Source of the DNA: Stutzerimonas sp. S1
GTDB lineage: Bacteria > Pseudomonadota > Gammaproteobacteria > Pseudomonadales > Pseudomonadaceae
Assembly: GCF_025966695.1 (NCBI RefSeq)
Contig: NZ_JAOEIY010000005.1
Location: 372,001-436,000 of the forward strand
Length of the DNA stretch: 64,000 nt
Reading direction: 5' to 3'
The position numbers were made by a program, and so were the translations under genes. This document shows positions 49,736-60,066 of this stretch, piece by piece. The notes under the pieces were generated by a model. It worked only from the letters and a program-made list of their open reading frames with translations. It was not told the DNA's origin and ran no database searches. The stretch's first letter is position 1. Every line of letters starts with the position of its first letter.

Positions 49736-50329
49736 ATGTTGCTGATGCTGGATAACTACGATTCCTTTACCTACAACGTCGTGCAGTACCTCGGCGAGCT
49801 GGGCGCGGACGTCAAGGTGGTGCGCAATGACGAGCTGAGTGTGGCCGAGATCGAGGCGCTTCAGCCCGAACGCATCGTGGTCTCACCCGGGCCATGCACG
49901 CCGAATGAGGCGGGCGTGTCACTCGAGCTGATCCGCCATTTCGCCGGCAAGCTGCCGATACTCGGCGTCTGTCTTGGGCACCAGAGCATCGGCCAGGCCT
50001 TCGGCGGCGAGGTGGTGCGTGCGCGCCAGGCGATGCACGGCAAGACCAGCCCGGTGTTTCACCGCAACCAGGGCGTCTTTGCCGGACTAAACAACCCGCT
50101 CACCGTCACGCGCTACCACTCGCTGGTGGTGCGCCGCGAAACCCTGCCAGAGTGCCTGGAGGTCACGGCCTGGACCCAGTTCGACGACGGCTCCGTGGAT
50201 GAAATCATGGGACTGCGGCACAAGACGCTGAACGTCGAGGGGGTGCAGTTCCATCCCGAATCGATCCTGACCGAACAGGGGCATGAACTGTTCGCCAACT
50301 TTCTGAAGCAGACCGGAGGCGTGCGCTGA
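49736..50329 (+). CDS. trpG: Anthranilate synthase component II (glutamine amidotransferase)
   Basis: A 197-residue class I amidotransferase supplying ammonia to TrpE. Cys in [13 protein letters not shown] (around residue 79) is the nucleophile, and [16 protein letters not shown] supplies the His and Glu. The stop overlaps the trpD start in a TGATG arrangement. It may also serve the para-aminobenzoate synthase. Confidence 0.96.
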   Translation: MLLMLDNYDSFTYNVVQYLGELGADVKVVRNDELSVAEIEALQPERIVVSPGPCTPNEAGVSLELIRHFAGKLPILGVCLGHQSIGQAFGGEVVRARQAMHGKTSPVFHRNQGVFAGLNNPLTVTRYHSLVVRRETLPECLEVTAWTQFDDGSVDEIMGLRHKTLNVEGVQFHPESILTEQGHELFANFLKQTGGVR

Positions 50330-51375
50330 TGGATATCAAGGAGGCCCTCAACCGCATCGTCGGCCAGCTGGACCTGACCACGGAAGAAATGAAGGGCGTC
50401 ATGCGCGAAATCATGACTGGCCAGTGCACCGATGCACAGATCGGTGCCTTCCTCATGGGCATGCGCATGAAGAGCGAAACCATCGACGAGATCGTCGGTG
50501 CCGTGCAGGTCATGCGCGAGCTGGCGGCACCGGTACGGTTTGCCAGCGACCGCCTGGTGGACACCTGCGGCACCGGCGGCGACGGGATGAATATCTTCAA
50601 TGTCTCCACCGCGGCGGCATTCGTCGTGGCGGCGGCCGGCGGCAAGGTGGCCAAGCACGGCAATCGCGCCGTGTCGGGCAAGAGTGGTAGTGCCGATTTG
50701 CTCGAGGCCGCCGGTGTCTATCTCGACCTCACGCCGGAGCAGGTTGCGCGTAGCGTCGACACCGTCGGTGTCGGTTTCATGTTTGCTCCGGCGCATCACG
50801 GTGCGATGCGCTTCGCCGCTGGCCCGCGTCGTGAACTGGGTCTGCGTACACTGTTCAATATCCTTGGGCCGATGGCCAATCCGGCTGGGGTGCAACATCA
50901 GGTACTCGGTGTGTTCAGCAAGGCGCTGTGCCGACCGATGGTCGAGGTGTTGGCGCGCCTGGGCAGCAAGCATGTGCTGGTGGTGCATGCCCAGGACGGA
51001 CTGGACGAGATCAGTCTGGCCGCGCCGACCCATGTCGCCGAGCTGAAGAATGGTGCGATCAGCGAGTATGTCGTGCAGCCGGAGGACTTCGGGATCAAGA
51101 GCCAGAGCCTGATCGGCCTGAACGTCGAAGATGCCCAAGGGTCACTGGCGTTGATTCGTGACGCCCTCGGACGGCGCGTCAGCGAAAACGGTCAGAAAGC
51201 CGCCGACATGATTGTGCTAAACGCCGGTGCGGCGCTGTATGCGGCCGATCAGGCCTCGACCCTGAAACAGGGAGTGGAGCTGGCGCATGACGCCCTGAAT
51301 AGCGGCCTTGCCCGTGACAAGCTCGAGGAACTGGTTTCCTTTACCGCCGTATTCAAGCAGGAGAACCAGAAATGA
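50329..51375 (+). CDS. trpD: Anthranilate phosphoribosyltransferase
   Basis: A 348-residue enzyme that attaches phosphoribosyl to anthranilate. [21 protein letters not shown] is the PRPP-binding region, [21 protein letters not shown] the second signature, and [12 protein letters not shown] the anthranilate contact. It overlaps trpC by four bases. Confidence 0.97.
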   Translation: MDIKEALNRIVGQLDLTTEEMKGVMREIMTGQCTDAQIGAFLMGMRMKSETIDEIVGAVQVMRELAAPVRFASDRLVDTCGTGGDGMNIFNVSTAAAFVVAAAGGKVAKHGNRAVSGKSGSADLLEAAGVYLDLTPEQVARSVDTVGVGFMFAPAHHGAMRFAAGPRRELGLRTLFNILGPMANPAGVQHQVLGVFSKALCRPMVEVLARLGSKHVLVVHAQDGLDEISLAAPTHVAELKNGAISEYVVQPEDFGIKSQSLIGLNVEDAQGSLALIRDALGRRVSENGQKAADMIVLNAGAALYAADQASTLKQGVELAHDALNSGLARDKLEELVSFTAVFKQENQK

Positions 51376-52205
51376 GCGTGCCGACCGTGCTGGAGAAGAT
51401 CATTGCGCGCAAGTATGAGGAGGTTGCCGAGCGCCAGGCGCGGGTAAGCCTGGGCGAGCTTGAGCGCTTGGCCGCAGCGGCGGATCCAGTGCGTGGCTTT
51501 GCTGCCGCCTTGCAGCGGCGGATCAAGGCCAAGGAGGCGGCGGTGATCGCTGAAGTAAAGAAGGCCTCACCGAGCAAAGGTGTGCTGCGCGAGCACTTCG
51601 ATCCTGCCGAGATCGCCCGTAGTTACGAGGCGGGCGGAGCGGCCTGTCTTTCGGTGTTGACTGACGTCGATTTCTTCCAGGGCGCTGATGTCTACCTGCG
51701 CCAGGCGCGTGCCGCCTGTAGCCTGCCGGTGATTCGCAAGGACTTCATGGTCGATCCCTATCAGGTGGTCGAGGCGCGAGCGCTGGGTGCTGACTGTATC
51801 CTGCTGATCGTTTCCGCCCTGGATGATGTCCGGATGGCCGAGCTGGCTGCCGTGGCGGCCTCGCAGGGGCTTGATGTGCTGGTGGAGGTTCACGACGGTG
51901 AAGAGCTCGAGCGGGCGCTCAAGCTGGAAACGCCGCTGCTGGGCATCAACAACCGCAACTTGCATACGTTCGAGGTCAGCCTGGAAACCACTCTGGATCT
52001 GCTGCCGCGTGTGCCGCAGGATCGAGTAGTCGTTACCGAGAGCGGGATTCTAAACCGAGCGGATGTCGAGCTGATGGAGATCAACCAGGTCTATGCGTTC
52101 CTGGTCGGCGAGGCATTCATGCGCGCCGAGCAGCCGGGGGCTGAGTTGCAGCGCCTGTTCTTTCCGGGGCGTCGTAGTCGAGCCGCGGTCACCAGCGCAG
52201 AGTAG
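51372..52205 (+). CDS. trpC: Indole-3-glycerol phosphate synthase
   Basis: A 277-residue monofunctional TIM-barrel enzyme. [18 protein letters not shown] is the signature with the phosphate- and catalytic-lysine region, [22 protein letters not shown] carries the second catalytic Lys, and [12 protein letters not shown] and TESGI follow. Not fused to TrpF. A bidirectional terminator follows, shared with convergent vfr. Confidence 0.97.
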   Translation: MSVPTVLEKIIARKYEEVAERQARVSLGELERLAAAADPVRGFAAALQRRIKAKEAAVIAEVKKASPSKGVLREHFDPAEIARSYEAGGAACLSVLTDVDFFQGADVYLRQARAACSLPVIRKDFMVDPYQVVEARALGADCILLIVSALDDVRMAELAAVAASQGLDVLVEVHDGEELERALKLETPLLGINNRNLHTFEVSLETTLDLLPRVPQDRVVVTESGILNRADVELMEINQVYAFLVGEAFMRAEQPGAELQRLFFPGRRSRAAVTSAE

Positions 52206-52230
52206 GGGGCGGGCTTTCAGGTTCGCCAGT

Positions 52231-52265
52231 AAAAAGGCCGAAGCATCCGAGCTTCGGCCTTTTTC
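52231..52265. terminator. Bidirectional terminator between trpC and vfr
   Basis: A stem aaaaaggccgaagc with gcttcggccttttt around a six-base loop; A and T tracts on both sides let it work for both convergent genes. Confidence 0.88.
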
Positions 52266-52285
52266 CTTACGGCATTAGTGGCGCA

Positions 52286-52930
52286 TCAGCGAGTGCCGAA
52301 TACCACCATCGTCTTGCCTTTCACGTAGACCAGGCCCTGGGCTTCCAGGCTCTTGAGTACACGGCCGACCATCTCCCGCGAGCAACCGACGATTCGGCCG
52401 ATTTCCTGGCGGGTGATCTTGATCTGCATACCGTCAGGATGCGTCATCGCGTCGGGCTGCTTGCAGAGGTCGAGCAGGGTGCGCGCGACGCGGCCGGTGA
52501 CATCAAGGAATGCCAGGTCACCCACCTTGCGGGTAGTGTTGCGCAGGCGATCGGCCATCTGACTGCCCAGCGCGTAAAGAATCTCCGGATCCTGCTGCGT
52601 CAATTCGCGGAATTTGGCGTAGCTCAGTTCGGCTACTTCGCACTCCGTCTTGGCGCGAACCCATGCACTGCGTTCCTTTTCGCTGCCCTCCTTCTCAAAC
52701 AGCCCCATCTCGCCGAAGAAGTCGCCCGCATTGAGGTAGGCGATGATCATTTCCCGACCGTCGTCATCCTCGATGAGGATCGTTACCGAGCCTTTGACGA
52801 TAAAGAAGAGCGACTCGCACCGATCACCGGCGTAAATGATGGTGCTCTTGGCTGTGTATCGCCGCCGATGGCAATGCGCCAGCAGTTTGTCAATGTTCTT
52901 GATCTTGGGCGTAAGTGTGATAGCTACCAT
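52286..52930 (-). CDS. vfr: cAMP-responsive transcription factor Vfr (CRP homologue)
   Basis: A 214-residue CRP/FNR regulator. The N-terminal cyclic-nucleotide-binding barrel has GEMGLF and [18 protein letters not shown], matching the cAMP phosphate cassette, followed by the long dimer helix and a C-terminal helix-turn-helix ([24 protein letters not shown]). In Pseudomonas it controls virulence, motility and type IV pili. The ATG at 52930 is at the usual family start. Confidence 0.96.
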   Translation of the reverse strand: MVAITLTPKIKNIDKLLAHCHRRRYTAKSTIIYAGDRCESLFFIVKGSVTILIEDDDGREMIIAYLNAGDFFGEMGLFEKEGSEKERSAWVRAKTECEVAELSYAKFRELTQQDPEILYALGSQMADRLRNTTRKVGDLAFLDVTGRVARTLLDLCKQPDAMTHPDGMQIKITRQEIGRIVGCSREMVGRVLKSLEAQGLVYVKGKTMVVFGTR

Positions 52931-53150
52931 GCTCTGGGTCCCGGAAAAGTCTTGGAATGAGGCTGGTTCTTGTTGTGTATGACAAACAGTCGTCAGTAAG
53001 CCGGCGCCAGCTTAACAGACGAAAAGTGACCATTCGAAAGGTGCGACAGAGTCAAGCAAATGGTCAACGCATCTTTGGTCGGGTCTGCCGTCCTCAGCAC
53101 TCGGACCCTGCATGTTAAGCTATCTGGCAATTTTTTCTGGGAGTTAGTGA

Positions 53151-53573
53151 ATGAAAGCGCGCATCCAATGGGCCGGCGAAGCGATGTTTCTCGGTGAGTC
53201 GGGCAGTGGCCATGTAGTGGTGATGGATGGTCCGCCGGAGAACGGCGGCCGCAACCTCGGTGTGCGCCCGATGGAGATGCTGTTGCTGGGGCTGGGTGGA
53301 TGCAGCAATTTCGACGTCGTCAGCATCCTCAAAAAGTCGCGTCAGCCGGTGGAGAGCTGTGAGGCATTCATCGAGGCTGAGCGCGCTGCAGAAGATCCCA
53401 AAGTATTCACCAAGATTCACCTGCATTTCGTGGTCAAGGGACGGGGTTTGAAGGAAGCTCAGGTCAAGCGGGCCGTCGAGCTGTCGGCGGAGAAGTACTG
53501 CTCGGCGTCGATCATGTTGGGTCGTGCGGGCGTCGAGATCAGTCATGACTACGAGATCATCGAGCTGGGCTGA
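53151..53573 (+). CDS. OsmC family protein (YhfA-like)
   Basis: A 140-residue OsmC-fold protein. The conserved Cys is in LGLGGCSNFDVVSIL (around residue 60), and the second, later Cys in AEKYCSASIML is the peroxidase-type partner. It belongs to the branch found next to crp/vfr in gamma-proteobacteria, whose natural peroxide substrate is unclear. It is divergent from vfr with a 220-base shared upstream region. Confidence 0.9.
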   Translation: MKARIQWAGEAMFLGESGSGHVVVMDGPPENGGRNLGVRPMEMLLLGLGGCSNFDVVSILKKSRQPVESCEAFIEAERAAEDPKVFTKIHLHFVVKGRGLKEAQVKRAVELSAEKYCSASIMLGRAGVEISHDYEIIELG

Positions 53574-53825
53574 TTTGTGATTGAGGCGCGTCGGGCTTCT
53601 ACGTCGCACACCATGCTGCTGGCGGTCGAAAAAGTCCGCCAGCCTCTGGCATCGATATGGGTCACTCTGCATAATGCGCGCCCCGATTTACTCGGGCGGT
53701 TTCGTTCAGCCAAGTAAAAGCCACAATCGCCGGTGCGAAGAGGTGCTTATCGTCCTACGCAGGTACGGCCGTATCTGACGGGCATGCTCAATCACGCGGC
53801 AGAGCCGCAGCAAAGAGAGTTTCCA

Positions 53826-54623
53826 ATGGTGAAAAGTAAACTCAAGCTCCATGGGTTCAACAATCTGACCAAGACCTTGAGCTTCAACATTTATGACATC
53901 TGCTATGCCGAAACGCCGGAAGACCAGCAGGCGTATGTGCAGTACATCGACGAAGAGTACGATGCCGAGCGGCTGACCCAGATTCTGACCGATGTTGTCG
54001 ACATCATTGGTGCCAACATTCTCAATATTGCTCGCCAGGATTACGAGCCGCAGGGCGCAAGCGTCACCATTCTCATCTCCGAGCAGCCGGTTACACCCAC
54101 CGACAGCCAGATCGAGGAATCGCCTGGGCCGCTGCCGGAAACCATCCTGGCGCACTTGGACAAGAGCCACATCACTGTCCATACCTACCCGGAGATTCAT
54201 CCGGTGGACGGTATCGCCACCTTCCGAGTCGATATCGATGTGTCGACCTGCGGGGTCATTTCGCCGCTCAAGGCACTGAACTACCTGATCCACCAGTTCG
54301 ACTCCGACATCGTCACCGTGGATTACCGTGTGCGCGGGTTCACCCGTGATGTGGAAGGCAAGAAGCACTTCATCGACCACGAGATCAACTCGATCCAGAA
54401 ATACCTCTCCGAAGACACCCGTTCGGCCTATCAGATGACCGATGTGAACGTGTATCAGGAGAACCTGTTCCACACCAAGATGCTGCTCAAGGACTTCGAG
54501 CTGGAGAACTACCTGTTCGGTGACGCGACCCTCAACCTGTCGCCGGAGCAGCGCAAGCAGGTCGAGGCGCGGCTGCGACATGAGATGCTGGAAATCTTCT
54601 ACGCGCGCAACATGCCGAGCTGA
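53826..54623 (+). CDS. speD: S-adenosylmethionine decarboxylase proenzyme
   Basis: A 265-residue proenzyme of the E. coli type. It self-cleaves between Lys113 and Ser114 in [13 protein letters not shown], turning the serine into the pyruvoyl cofactor. It makes decarboxylated SAM for spermidine synthesis. ATG 53826 ([11 protein letters not shown]) follows an agagag-type purine stretch; the upstream reading from 53733 is not conserved. The 252-base gap before it shows a small hairpin (53619-53642) but no confident promoter. Confidence 0.95.
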   Translation: MVKSKLKLHGFNNLTKTLSFNIYDICYAETPEDQQAYVQYIDEEYDAERLTQILTDVVDIIGANILNIARQDYEPQGASVTILISEQPVTPTDSQIEESPGPLPETILAHLDKSHITVHTYPEIHPVDGIATFRVDIDVSTCGVISPLKALNYLIHQFDSDIVTVDYRVRGFTRDVEGKKHFIDHEINSIQKYLSEDTRSAYQMTDVNVYQENLFHTKMLLKDFELENYLFGDATLNLSPEQRKQVEARLRHEMLEIFYARNMPS

Positions 54624-54633
54624 TTCTCCCAGC

Positions 54634-54667
54634 AAAGAAAAAGGACGCCTAGGCGTCCTTTTTCTTT
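54634..54667. terminator. Perfectly palindromic bidirectional terminator between speD and coq7
   Basis: A 34-base perfect palindrome: A-rich end, ggacgcc, tight centre, ggcgtcc, T-rich end. Both convergent genes end within 15 bases of it. Confidence 0.9.
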
Positions 54668-54681
54668 GTCTGTGACGTGGC

Positions 54682-55329
54682 CTAGACGCGATAGGTGGTC
54701 TTGGTCATCACCTTGGCCATCAGGCTCATGCCGAACTTGACCGGGGCCGGGAAGCGCAGGCCGCCAGCGTCGATCGCTGCGGTTGAGTGTTGCGCCTCGT
54801 CGACCCGCATCTGCTCAAGGATGGCGCGCGATTTTTCATCTTCCGCTGGAAGCTGGGCAAGGTGCTCGTCCAGGTGCTTGCACACCTGATCCTCGGTTGC
54901 CGCGACAAAGCCAAGACTGATGCGATCGCTGATCAGGCCGGCCGAGGCGCCAATGCCGAACGACAACCCGTAGAACAACGGATTCAGCACGCTGGTATGG
55001 CTGCCCAGCTGGCGAATGCGCTGCTCGCACCAGGCGAGGTGGTCGATTTCCTCGTCGGCTGCGCGCTCCATTGCTGCGCGTACCTGCGGCAAGCGGGCGG
55101 TGAGTGCTTGCCCCTGATACAACGCCTGCGCGCAGACTTCGCCGGTATGGTTGATGCGCATTAGTCCGGCGACATGGCGAGTCTCGCTGTCGCTGAGCTC
55201 TGCGTCCTGTTTCACCACCGCGGGCGATGGGCGTCCCGGTTGTCCGCTGAACGGCAGTAGGGTGCGCAGGGCGGCGTCAGCCTGCATCAGCAAGCGATCG
55301 GCGGGGGAGTAGTGGCGTTGGGTTGACAT
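54682..55329 (-). CDS. coq7: 3-demethoxyubiquinol 3-hydroxylase Coq7
   Basis: A 215-residue carboxylate-bridged diiron enzyme in the last hydroxylation of ubiquinone. The four-helix ligands are in [27 protein letters not shown] and the later [18 protein letters not shown]. It replaces the FAD enzyme UbiF of E. coli. Convergent with speD. Confidence 0.95.
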   Translation of the reverse strand: MSTQRHYSPADRLLMQADAALRTLLPFSGQPGRPSPAVVKQDAELSDSETRHVAGLMRINHTGEVCAQALYQGQALTARLPQVRAAMERAADEEIDHLAWCEQRIRQLGSHTSVLNPLFYGLSFGIGASAGLISDRISLGFVAATEDQVCKHLDEHLAQLPAEDEKSRAILEQMRVDEAQHSTAAIDAGGLRFPAPVKFGMSLMAKVMTKTTYRV

Positions 55330-55383
55330 GAAACCTCCGAATTTAACGGCGCGCTAATGGCGATGCTCGTGCGGGCCGTCCGC

Positions 55384-55725
55384 TCAGCCTGGCGGCCAAT
55401 GCATCTGGCGCTGTCCCAGTACGTGCATGTGTATGTGGTAGACAGTTTGGCCGCCAAGGTCGTTGCAGTTCATGACCACCCGGAAACCTTCGGCGCAACC
55501 CTGCTGCTCTGCCAGCCGTTGCGCCGTGAACAGAATGTGCCCGGCCAGCGCCTTGTCGTCCTTTTCGCTGAGGTCGTGGAGAGTCGGAATGTGTTTCTTC
55601 GGGATGACCAGAAAATGTATCGGCGCCTGCGGTGCAATATCGTTGAAAGCTATGACCTGGTCGTCCTCATAGAGCTTGCGCGCGGGGATCTCCCCGGCGA
55701 CGATCTTGCAGAACAGACAATCCAT
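55384..55725 (-). CDS. HIT (histidine triad) family protein, HinT-like
   Basis: A 113-residue nucleotide-binding phosphoramidase. MDCLFCKIVAGEIPARKLYEDD is the N-terminal signature and VYHIHMHVLGQRQM the histidine triad (HxHxH). HinT enzymes hydrolyse AMP-lysine and aminoacyl adenylates. Located between coq7 and a divergent AAA ATPase, as in P. aeruginosa. Confidence 0.94.
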   Translation of the reverse strand: MDCLFCKIVAGEIPARKLYEDDQVIAFNDIAPQAPIHFLVIPKKHIPTLHDLSEKDDKALAGHILFTAQRLAEQQGCAEGFRVVMNCNDLGGQTVYHIHMHVLGQRQMHWPPG

Positions 55726-55805
55726 GGCGCTTCTCCGGGACTTTCGAGCGGTTCGACAGTGTAGCAGGGCGCTCAGAAGCTGATGAACCCGTATAAGGAG
55801 ATGGG

Positions 55806-57272
55806 GTGAAGAACGATATCCACGATCTGGGGCTGGTGCTCGACTCGCGGATCAAGCTGATAGCGATCGAGTCCTGGGACGAGCTGCGCGTACTGGAAAC
55901 CCTGACTGGCCTTGCCGTTAAGCGAGGGCTGAGCCAGTACGTCTGGTCGATCACCGAAGGGGTGCGACGGCTTGGGTTCGGCGGCGAGCCGCAGGGTGAC
56001 GACAGCGACGCGCCCGAGCAGGCCCTCAAGCTGGTCAAGCACGATCCGCAGCCGAACCTGTACGTGTTTTGCGATCTGCATCCGTTTCTGGAAGAGCCGA
56101 GGGTGGTGCGCCTGCTCAAGGAGATCGCCATGGGCGCGACGCCGACGCTGGTGCTGGTGTCGCATGCGCTGAAGTTGCCTGCCGAAGTGCAGCGCCTGGC
56201 TGCCCGTTTCAGTCTGGCGCTGCCCAGCGAGGAGGAGCTGCTGGCAATCGTCCGTGATGAGGCGACACGCTGGAGCGAACGCAATCGTGGTGCGCGGGTG
56301 CGTACCGATAACCGGACCTTGCAGCAGGTGGTGAAGAACCTGCGCGGCATGAGTCATGCCGAGGCGCGCAGTCTGGCACGCAATCTGATCTGCGATGATG
56401 GCGCCATCACCCAGGAGGATCTACCGGAGCTGAATCGCGGCAAGTTCCAGCTGCTCGATCTGGACGGCGTGCTGAGCTTCGAGCTCGAAACCGCGCGGTT
56501 CGCCGAGGTTGGCGGCTTGCACTATTTCAGACGCTGGTTGGGCGAGCGCCAGGGCGCATTCCTGAGCGGCACGGGCGCAGATCTGCCACGCGGGGTGATG
56601 CTGGTTGGTGTGCAAGGCGGCGGCAAGAGTCTTGCCGCCAAGGCAGTGGCGGGGCTCTGGGGCTTGCCGCTGTTGCGGCTGGATTTTGCCTGTCTGTATA
56701 ACAAGTATTTCGGTGAGACGGAGCGCAACCTGCGCGAGGCGCTGCGGCTGGCCGAGCAGATGGCCCCCTGCGTGTTATGGATGGATGAGGTCGAAAAGGG
56801 ATTGGCTACCGGCGAGATGGACGGCGGGGTTAGTCAGCGGGTGCTGGGAACGCTGCTGACCTGGATGGCCGAGCGCGAGGCGCCGGTATTCATGGTGGCT
56901 ACGGCGAACGCGATCGATCGCCTACCCCCGGAGTTGCTGCGCAAGGGGCGTTTCGATGAGTTGTTCTTCGTCGATCTGCCTGATCGAGACACGCGTGCGG
57001 AAATATTCCGGATTCATCTGGCGCGTCGCGAGCTGGGCGAGCCGGCCTTCGATCTGGGAAGGCTTGCCGAGGCCAGCGTTGGCTTTTCCGGTGCGGAAAT
57101 CGAGCAGGTAGTAGTTAGTGCTGTGTATGCCGCCCAGGCACAGCAGCGGCAAGTCGATCAGGCTGTGCTGCTGGAAAGTATCCAGGCGACTTCGCCGCTC
57201 TCAGTCGTCATGGCCGAGGATCTTGCGGCGTTGCGCGCCTGGGCAGATGGGCGGACGGTTCAGGCAGGGTAG
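55806..57272 (+). CDS. AAA family ATPase, Ycf46-like
   Basis: A 488-residue AAA protein. The N-terminal half (about 1-240) has no P-loop but a conserved all-alpha/beta region; the ATPase domain has Walker A GVQGGGKSLAAK around 264-275, Walker B VLWMDEVEKG, and the arginine-finger segment PPELLRKGRFDELFFVDLPD. It starts at GTG 55806 behind aaggag. Homologues occur in cyanobacteria and Pseudomonas with no firm substrate. Confidence 0.88.
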   Translation: MKNDIHDLGLVLDSRIKLIAIESWDELRVLETLTGLAVKRGLSQYVWSITEGVRRLGFGGEPQGDDSDAPEQALKLVKHDPQPNLYVFCDLHPFLEEPRVVRLLKEIAMGATPTLVLVSHALKLPAEVQRLAARFSLALPSEEELLAIVRDEATRWSERNRGARVRTDNRTLQQVVKNLRGMSHAEARSLARNLICDDGAITQEDLPELNRGKFQLLDLDGVLSFELETARFAEVGGLHYFRRWLGERQGAFLSGTGADLPRGVMLVGVQGGGKSLAAKAVAGLWGLPLLRLDFACLYNKYFGETERNLREALRLAEQMAPCVLWMDEVEKGLATGEMDGGVSQRVLGTLLTWMAEREAPVFMVATANAIDRLPPELLRKGRFDELFFVDLPDRDTRAEIFRIHLARRELGEPAFDLGRLAEASVGFSGAEIEQVVVSAVYAAQAQQRQVDQAVLLESIQATSPLSVVMAEDLAALRAWADGRTVQAG

Positions 57273-57298
57273 CCGACTCAAGTATGTCCGTTGCTCGG

Positions 57299-58246
57299 TC
57301 AGTCCCCAGCGAGGCTCAGGTGCTGCGAGACGGTCGGGACGGTGATGGCGAGAACAATGCCGACGAGTACCAGCAGCAGCCATAGCCCCGATAGCAGCTT
57401 CACTGCGAAGCTATTGGGGGGTTGCGGAGGGCCATAGCGATTCGGGCCAGTCTTGCCCGGGATTGCGATCATCAACAATGGGACGAAGGCACCTAAGACC
57501 GGTACCAGATTGAGCAGTAGAAGCCAGGCGGAAACTCCGATATCGTGCAGCCGCTGCGCGCCGATCTGTATGTTGACGACTATGGCACCTATGCCGAGAA
57601 GCGCCATGAGCACCAGGCCGGCAGTGCTCGAGATGGCCATCACGATACTTGCTATTCCGACCAGGCCGGCGACTGCGAACATCACGGCCAACGACCAGGC
57701 CAGATAGCGCAAGCGACCGATACGGCCCTGGATGGTGAAAACGCGGAGTTCGCCCTGACTCGCCATTGGCGCGCTGACAGTTGCCTGCGGCGGCGCGTAT
57801 GGCGAGTGTTCGCCTGAACCCGTGGGAGGCGTGACGCTCTGCGCAAGCTGAGCCTGCCGCGCCAAAAACTTGTCGATGATGATTCCGCAGGCAGAACATT
57901 CGCTTTGATGGCGCTGTGTGTATCCACACTTCGGGCACGTCATCTGCGCCTCATCCCCGCCGGGCGCGCCAGAGCCAGACTGCTCGTCGTTCGTGAGTGG
58001 CTCGAGGGAGAGCTGGTCGGGCTCCTTGCGCGCATAGGCGCCGGCGCGCTGGAGCACCGCAAGGTAGCGATCCGCTTCGTCGCTGCGCAGGCCGCTCTTG
58101 AGTGCGACCCGGCCGCCGCGAAACAGCTGCTCAACCCGAGTCCGATCTGTTTTGAACAGTCGCGCGAGTGCGTCTTTTACGTCGTCAGCGCTGGCACCAG
58201 GCATCAGATCGCCGCTGAAGAGGATTTTGTAATGGGTTTCGTTCAT
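57299..58246 (-). CDS. DUF805 membrane protein with N-terminal zinc ribbon
   Basis: A 315-residue protein. Residues 1-80 form a soluble domain (HYKILFSGDLMPGASADDVK), then a CPKCGY...CSACG zinc-ribbon (about 104-122), a Pro/Ser linker, and a C-terminal four-helix DUF805 membrane domain (RLRYLAWSLAVMFAVAG onward, with RLHDIGVSAW, a family motif). Function unknown. It is convergent with the AAA ATPase. Confidence 0.85.
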   Translation of the reverse strand: MNETHYKILFSGDLMPGASADDVKDALARLFKTDRTRVEQLFRGGRVALKSGLRSDEADRYLAVLQRAGAYARKEPDQLSLEPLTNDEQSGSGAPGGDEAQMTCPKCGYTQRHQSECSACGIIIDKFLARQAQLAQSVTPPTGSGEHSPYAPPQATVSAPMASQGELRVFTIQGRIGRLRYLAWSLAVMFAVAGLVGIASIVMAISSTAGLVLMALLGIGAIVVNIQIGAQRLHDIGVSAWLLLLNLVPVLGAFVPLLMIAIPGKTGPNRYGPPQPPNSFAVKLLSGLWLLLVLVGIVLAITVPTVSQHLSLAGD

Positions 58247-58367
58247 GTGGCGTCCATGTCACTAGAGGGGTGGGTTTGTAGACGGGGCTGCACGAGCGAC
58301 GTGAAGGCGGCGATTCCTCGTCGATGCGGAAACGTCTTTCGTGCGTCTTCGTCCGGCGCGTGAGCGC

Positions 58368-58796
58368 TCAGAATGGCTTGACCACTACCAGAATAACGAT
58401 CACCAGAAGGAACAGCACCGGCACTTCGTTGAACCAGCGATAGAAGACGTGTCCGCGAGTATTTTCATCGCGAGCGAAGCGCTTCAGTTGCGCGCCGCAC
58501 ATGTGGTGATAGCCGATTAATACCAGGACGAGGGCAAGCTTGGCATGCAGCCAACCGCCGCTGGTGAACAGCCCCGGGTTTAATATCAGCATCCATGTTC
58601 CGAACACCAAGGTAGCTACCATCGACGGCAGCATGATGCCGCGATAGAGCTTGCGCTCCATGACTTTGAAGCGCTCGCGGCTGATCGTATCTTCACTCAT
58701 GGCGTGATAGACGAAGAGGCGGGGGAGATAGAAAAGGCCGGCAAACCAGCAGACGATCGAGATGATGTGAAATGCCTTGAGCCAGAGGTAGAGCAT
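58368..58796 (-). CDS. HemJ-like (CopD/UPF0093) membrane protein
   Basis: A 142-residue four-helix protein. HIISIVCWFAGLFYLPRLFVYH carries the two conserved His of the heme-binding HemJ family, and GYHHMCG adds a third region. HemJ is the oxygen-independent protoporphyrinogen IX oxidase of many gamma-proteobacteria. ATG 58796 is preferred because it starts directly before the first helix. No hemY or hemG is visible in the window, so its role is likely in heme synthesis. Confidence 0.86.
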   Translation of the reverse strand: MLYLWLKAFHIISIVCWFAGLFYLPRLFVYHAMSEDTISRERFKVMERKLYRGIMLPSMVATLVFGTWMLILNPGLFTSGGWLHAKLALVLVLIGYHHMCGAQLKRFARDENTRGHVFYRWFNEVPVLFLLVIVILVVVKPF

Positions 58797-58927
58797 GCGC
58801 AAGCGTCCTGCAGTCAGAATGTCAGCGATAGTATTGTTTGTGGGACGATACGTCATCCCGATGGTTGGCCGGCAATCAAAGCAGCTTTATCATCGAGCCC
58901 TTTTAAGGCGTTCATTGCGAGGCAGAC

Positions 58928-59962
58928 ATGGTCAAGGTCGGTATCGTCGGCGGCACAGGCTACACCGGGGTGGAATTGTTGCGCCTGCTGGCGCAGCACC
59001 CGCAGGCCGAAGTAGTGGTGATCACCTCGCGCTCTGAAGACGGCGTGAAGGTTACCGACATGTATCCGAACCTCCGAGGTCACTATGACGGTCTCGCGTT
59101 CAGTGTGCCGGATGTGTCGACACTGGGTGCCTGTGACGTGGTCTTCTTCGCGACCCCACACGGGGTCGCGCACGCCTTGGCGGGCGAGTTGCTGGCGACC
59201 GGTACACGTGTTATCGACCTGTCGGCCGATTTCCGTCTGCAGGATGCCAATGAGTGGGCCAGATGGTACGGCCAACCCCATGGCGCGCCGCAGTTGTTGA
59301 ACGAGGCCGTCTATGGTCTGCCGGAAGTCAACCGGGAACGGATCAAGACTGCTCGGTTGATCGCGGTACCCGGCTGCTACCCGACTGCTACCCAGCTGGG
59401 ATTCCTTCCGTTGCTGGAAAACGGTCTGGCCGACAACCAGCGGTTAATCGCCGACTGCAAATCCGGGGTCAGTGGGGCAGGGCGCGCCGCCAAGATTGGC
59501 TCTTTGTTCACTGAGGCAGGTGAGAGCATGATGGCCTATGCGGTCAAGGGACACCGCCATCTTCCGGAAATCAGCCAGGGGCTGCGTCGCGCTGCCAATG
59601 GTGAGGTCGGGCTGACGTTCGTTCCGCATCTGACGCCGATGATCCGCGGCATTCATGCAACGCTTTATGCCTCGGTGGCCGACACTTCGGTGGATCTGCA
59701 GTCGCTCTACGAGAAACGTTACGCGAACGAGCCCTTTGTCGACGTGATGCCTGCTGGCAGTCATCCGGAGACGCGCAGCGTACGCGGTGCAAACATGTGC
59801 CGGATTGCCGTGCATCGCCCGCAAGGCGGAGACCTCGTCGTCATACTCTCGGTCATCGATAATCTGGTTAAGGGCGCATCGGGGCAGGCGATCCAGAACA
59901 TGAACATCATGTTTGGGCTGGAAGAGCGCCTTGGCCTGAACAATGTGGCGTTACTGCCCTAA
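58928..59962 (+). CDS. argC: N-acetyl-gamma-glutamyl-phosphate reductase
   Basis: A 344-residue NADPH enzyme in arginine synthesis. [18 protein letters not shown] is the Rossmann motif, the active-site Cys is in [13 protein letters not shown] (around residue 150), and HRHLPEI holds a catalytic His. The argC-to-erpA interval is 155 bases. Confidence 0.96.
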   Translation: MVKVGIVGGTGYTGVELLRLLAQHPQAEVVVITSRSEDGVKVTDMYPNLRGHYDGLAFSVPDVSTLGACDVVFFATPHGVAHALAGELLATGTRVIDLSADFRLQDANEWARWYGQPHGAPQLLNEAVYGLPEVNRERIKTARLIAVPGCYPTATQLGFLPLLENGLADNQRLIADCKSGVSGAGRAAKIGSLFTEAGESMMAYAVKGHRHLPEISQGLRRAANGEVGLTFVPHLTPMIRGIHATLYASVADTSVDLQSLYEKRYANEPFVDVMPAGSHPETRSVRGANMCRIAVHRPQGGDLVVILSVIDNLVKGASGQAIQNMNIMFGLEERLGLNNVALLP

Positions 59963-60041
59963 AACACCCGTTGGCATGCGAATAGCTCAGCGGTTTGCCC
60001 GATGGTGCGCATAGGCTTTCTCAGCCACAACTGGCTGGCTA

Positions 60042-60066
60042 ATAGTTGACCGATTTGGTGGGGTAA
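60042..60066 (+). promoter_or_regulatory. Candidate IscR type 1 operator upstream of erpA
   Basis: The 25 bases agree at 21 positions with the E. coli IscR type 1 consensus as I recall it (ATASYYGACTRWWWYAGTCRRSTAT): ATAGTTGACC at the left and GGTGGGGTA at the right. It overlaps the -35 box of the erpA promoter, the expected position for repression by [2Fe-2S]-IscR. Confidence 0.6.

Noticed and set aside
53619-53642. Hairpin upstream of speD as a terminator or riboswitch
   Set aside because: It has only seven base pairs, no T-run and no similarity to a SAM-binding fold that I can recognise.
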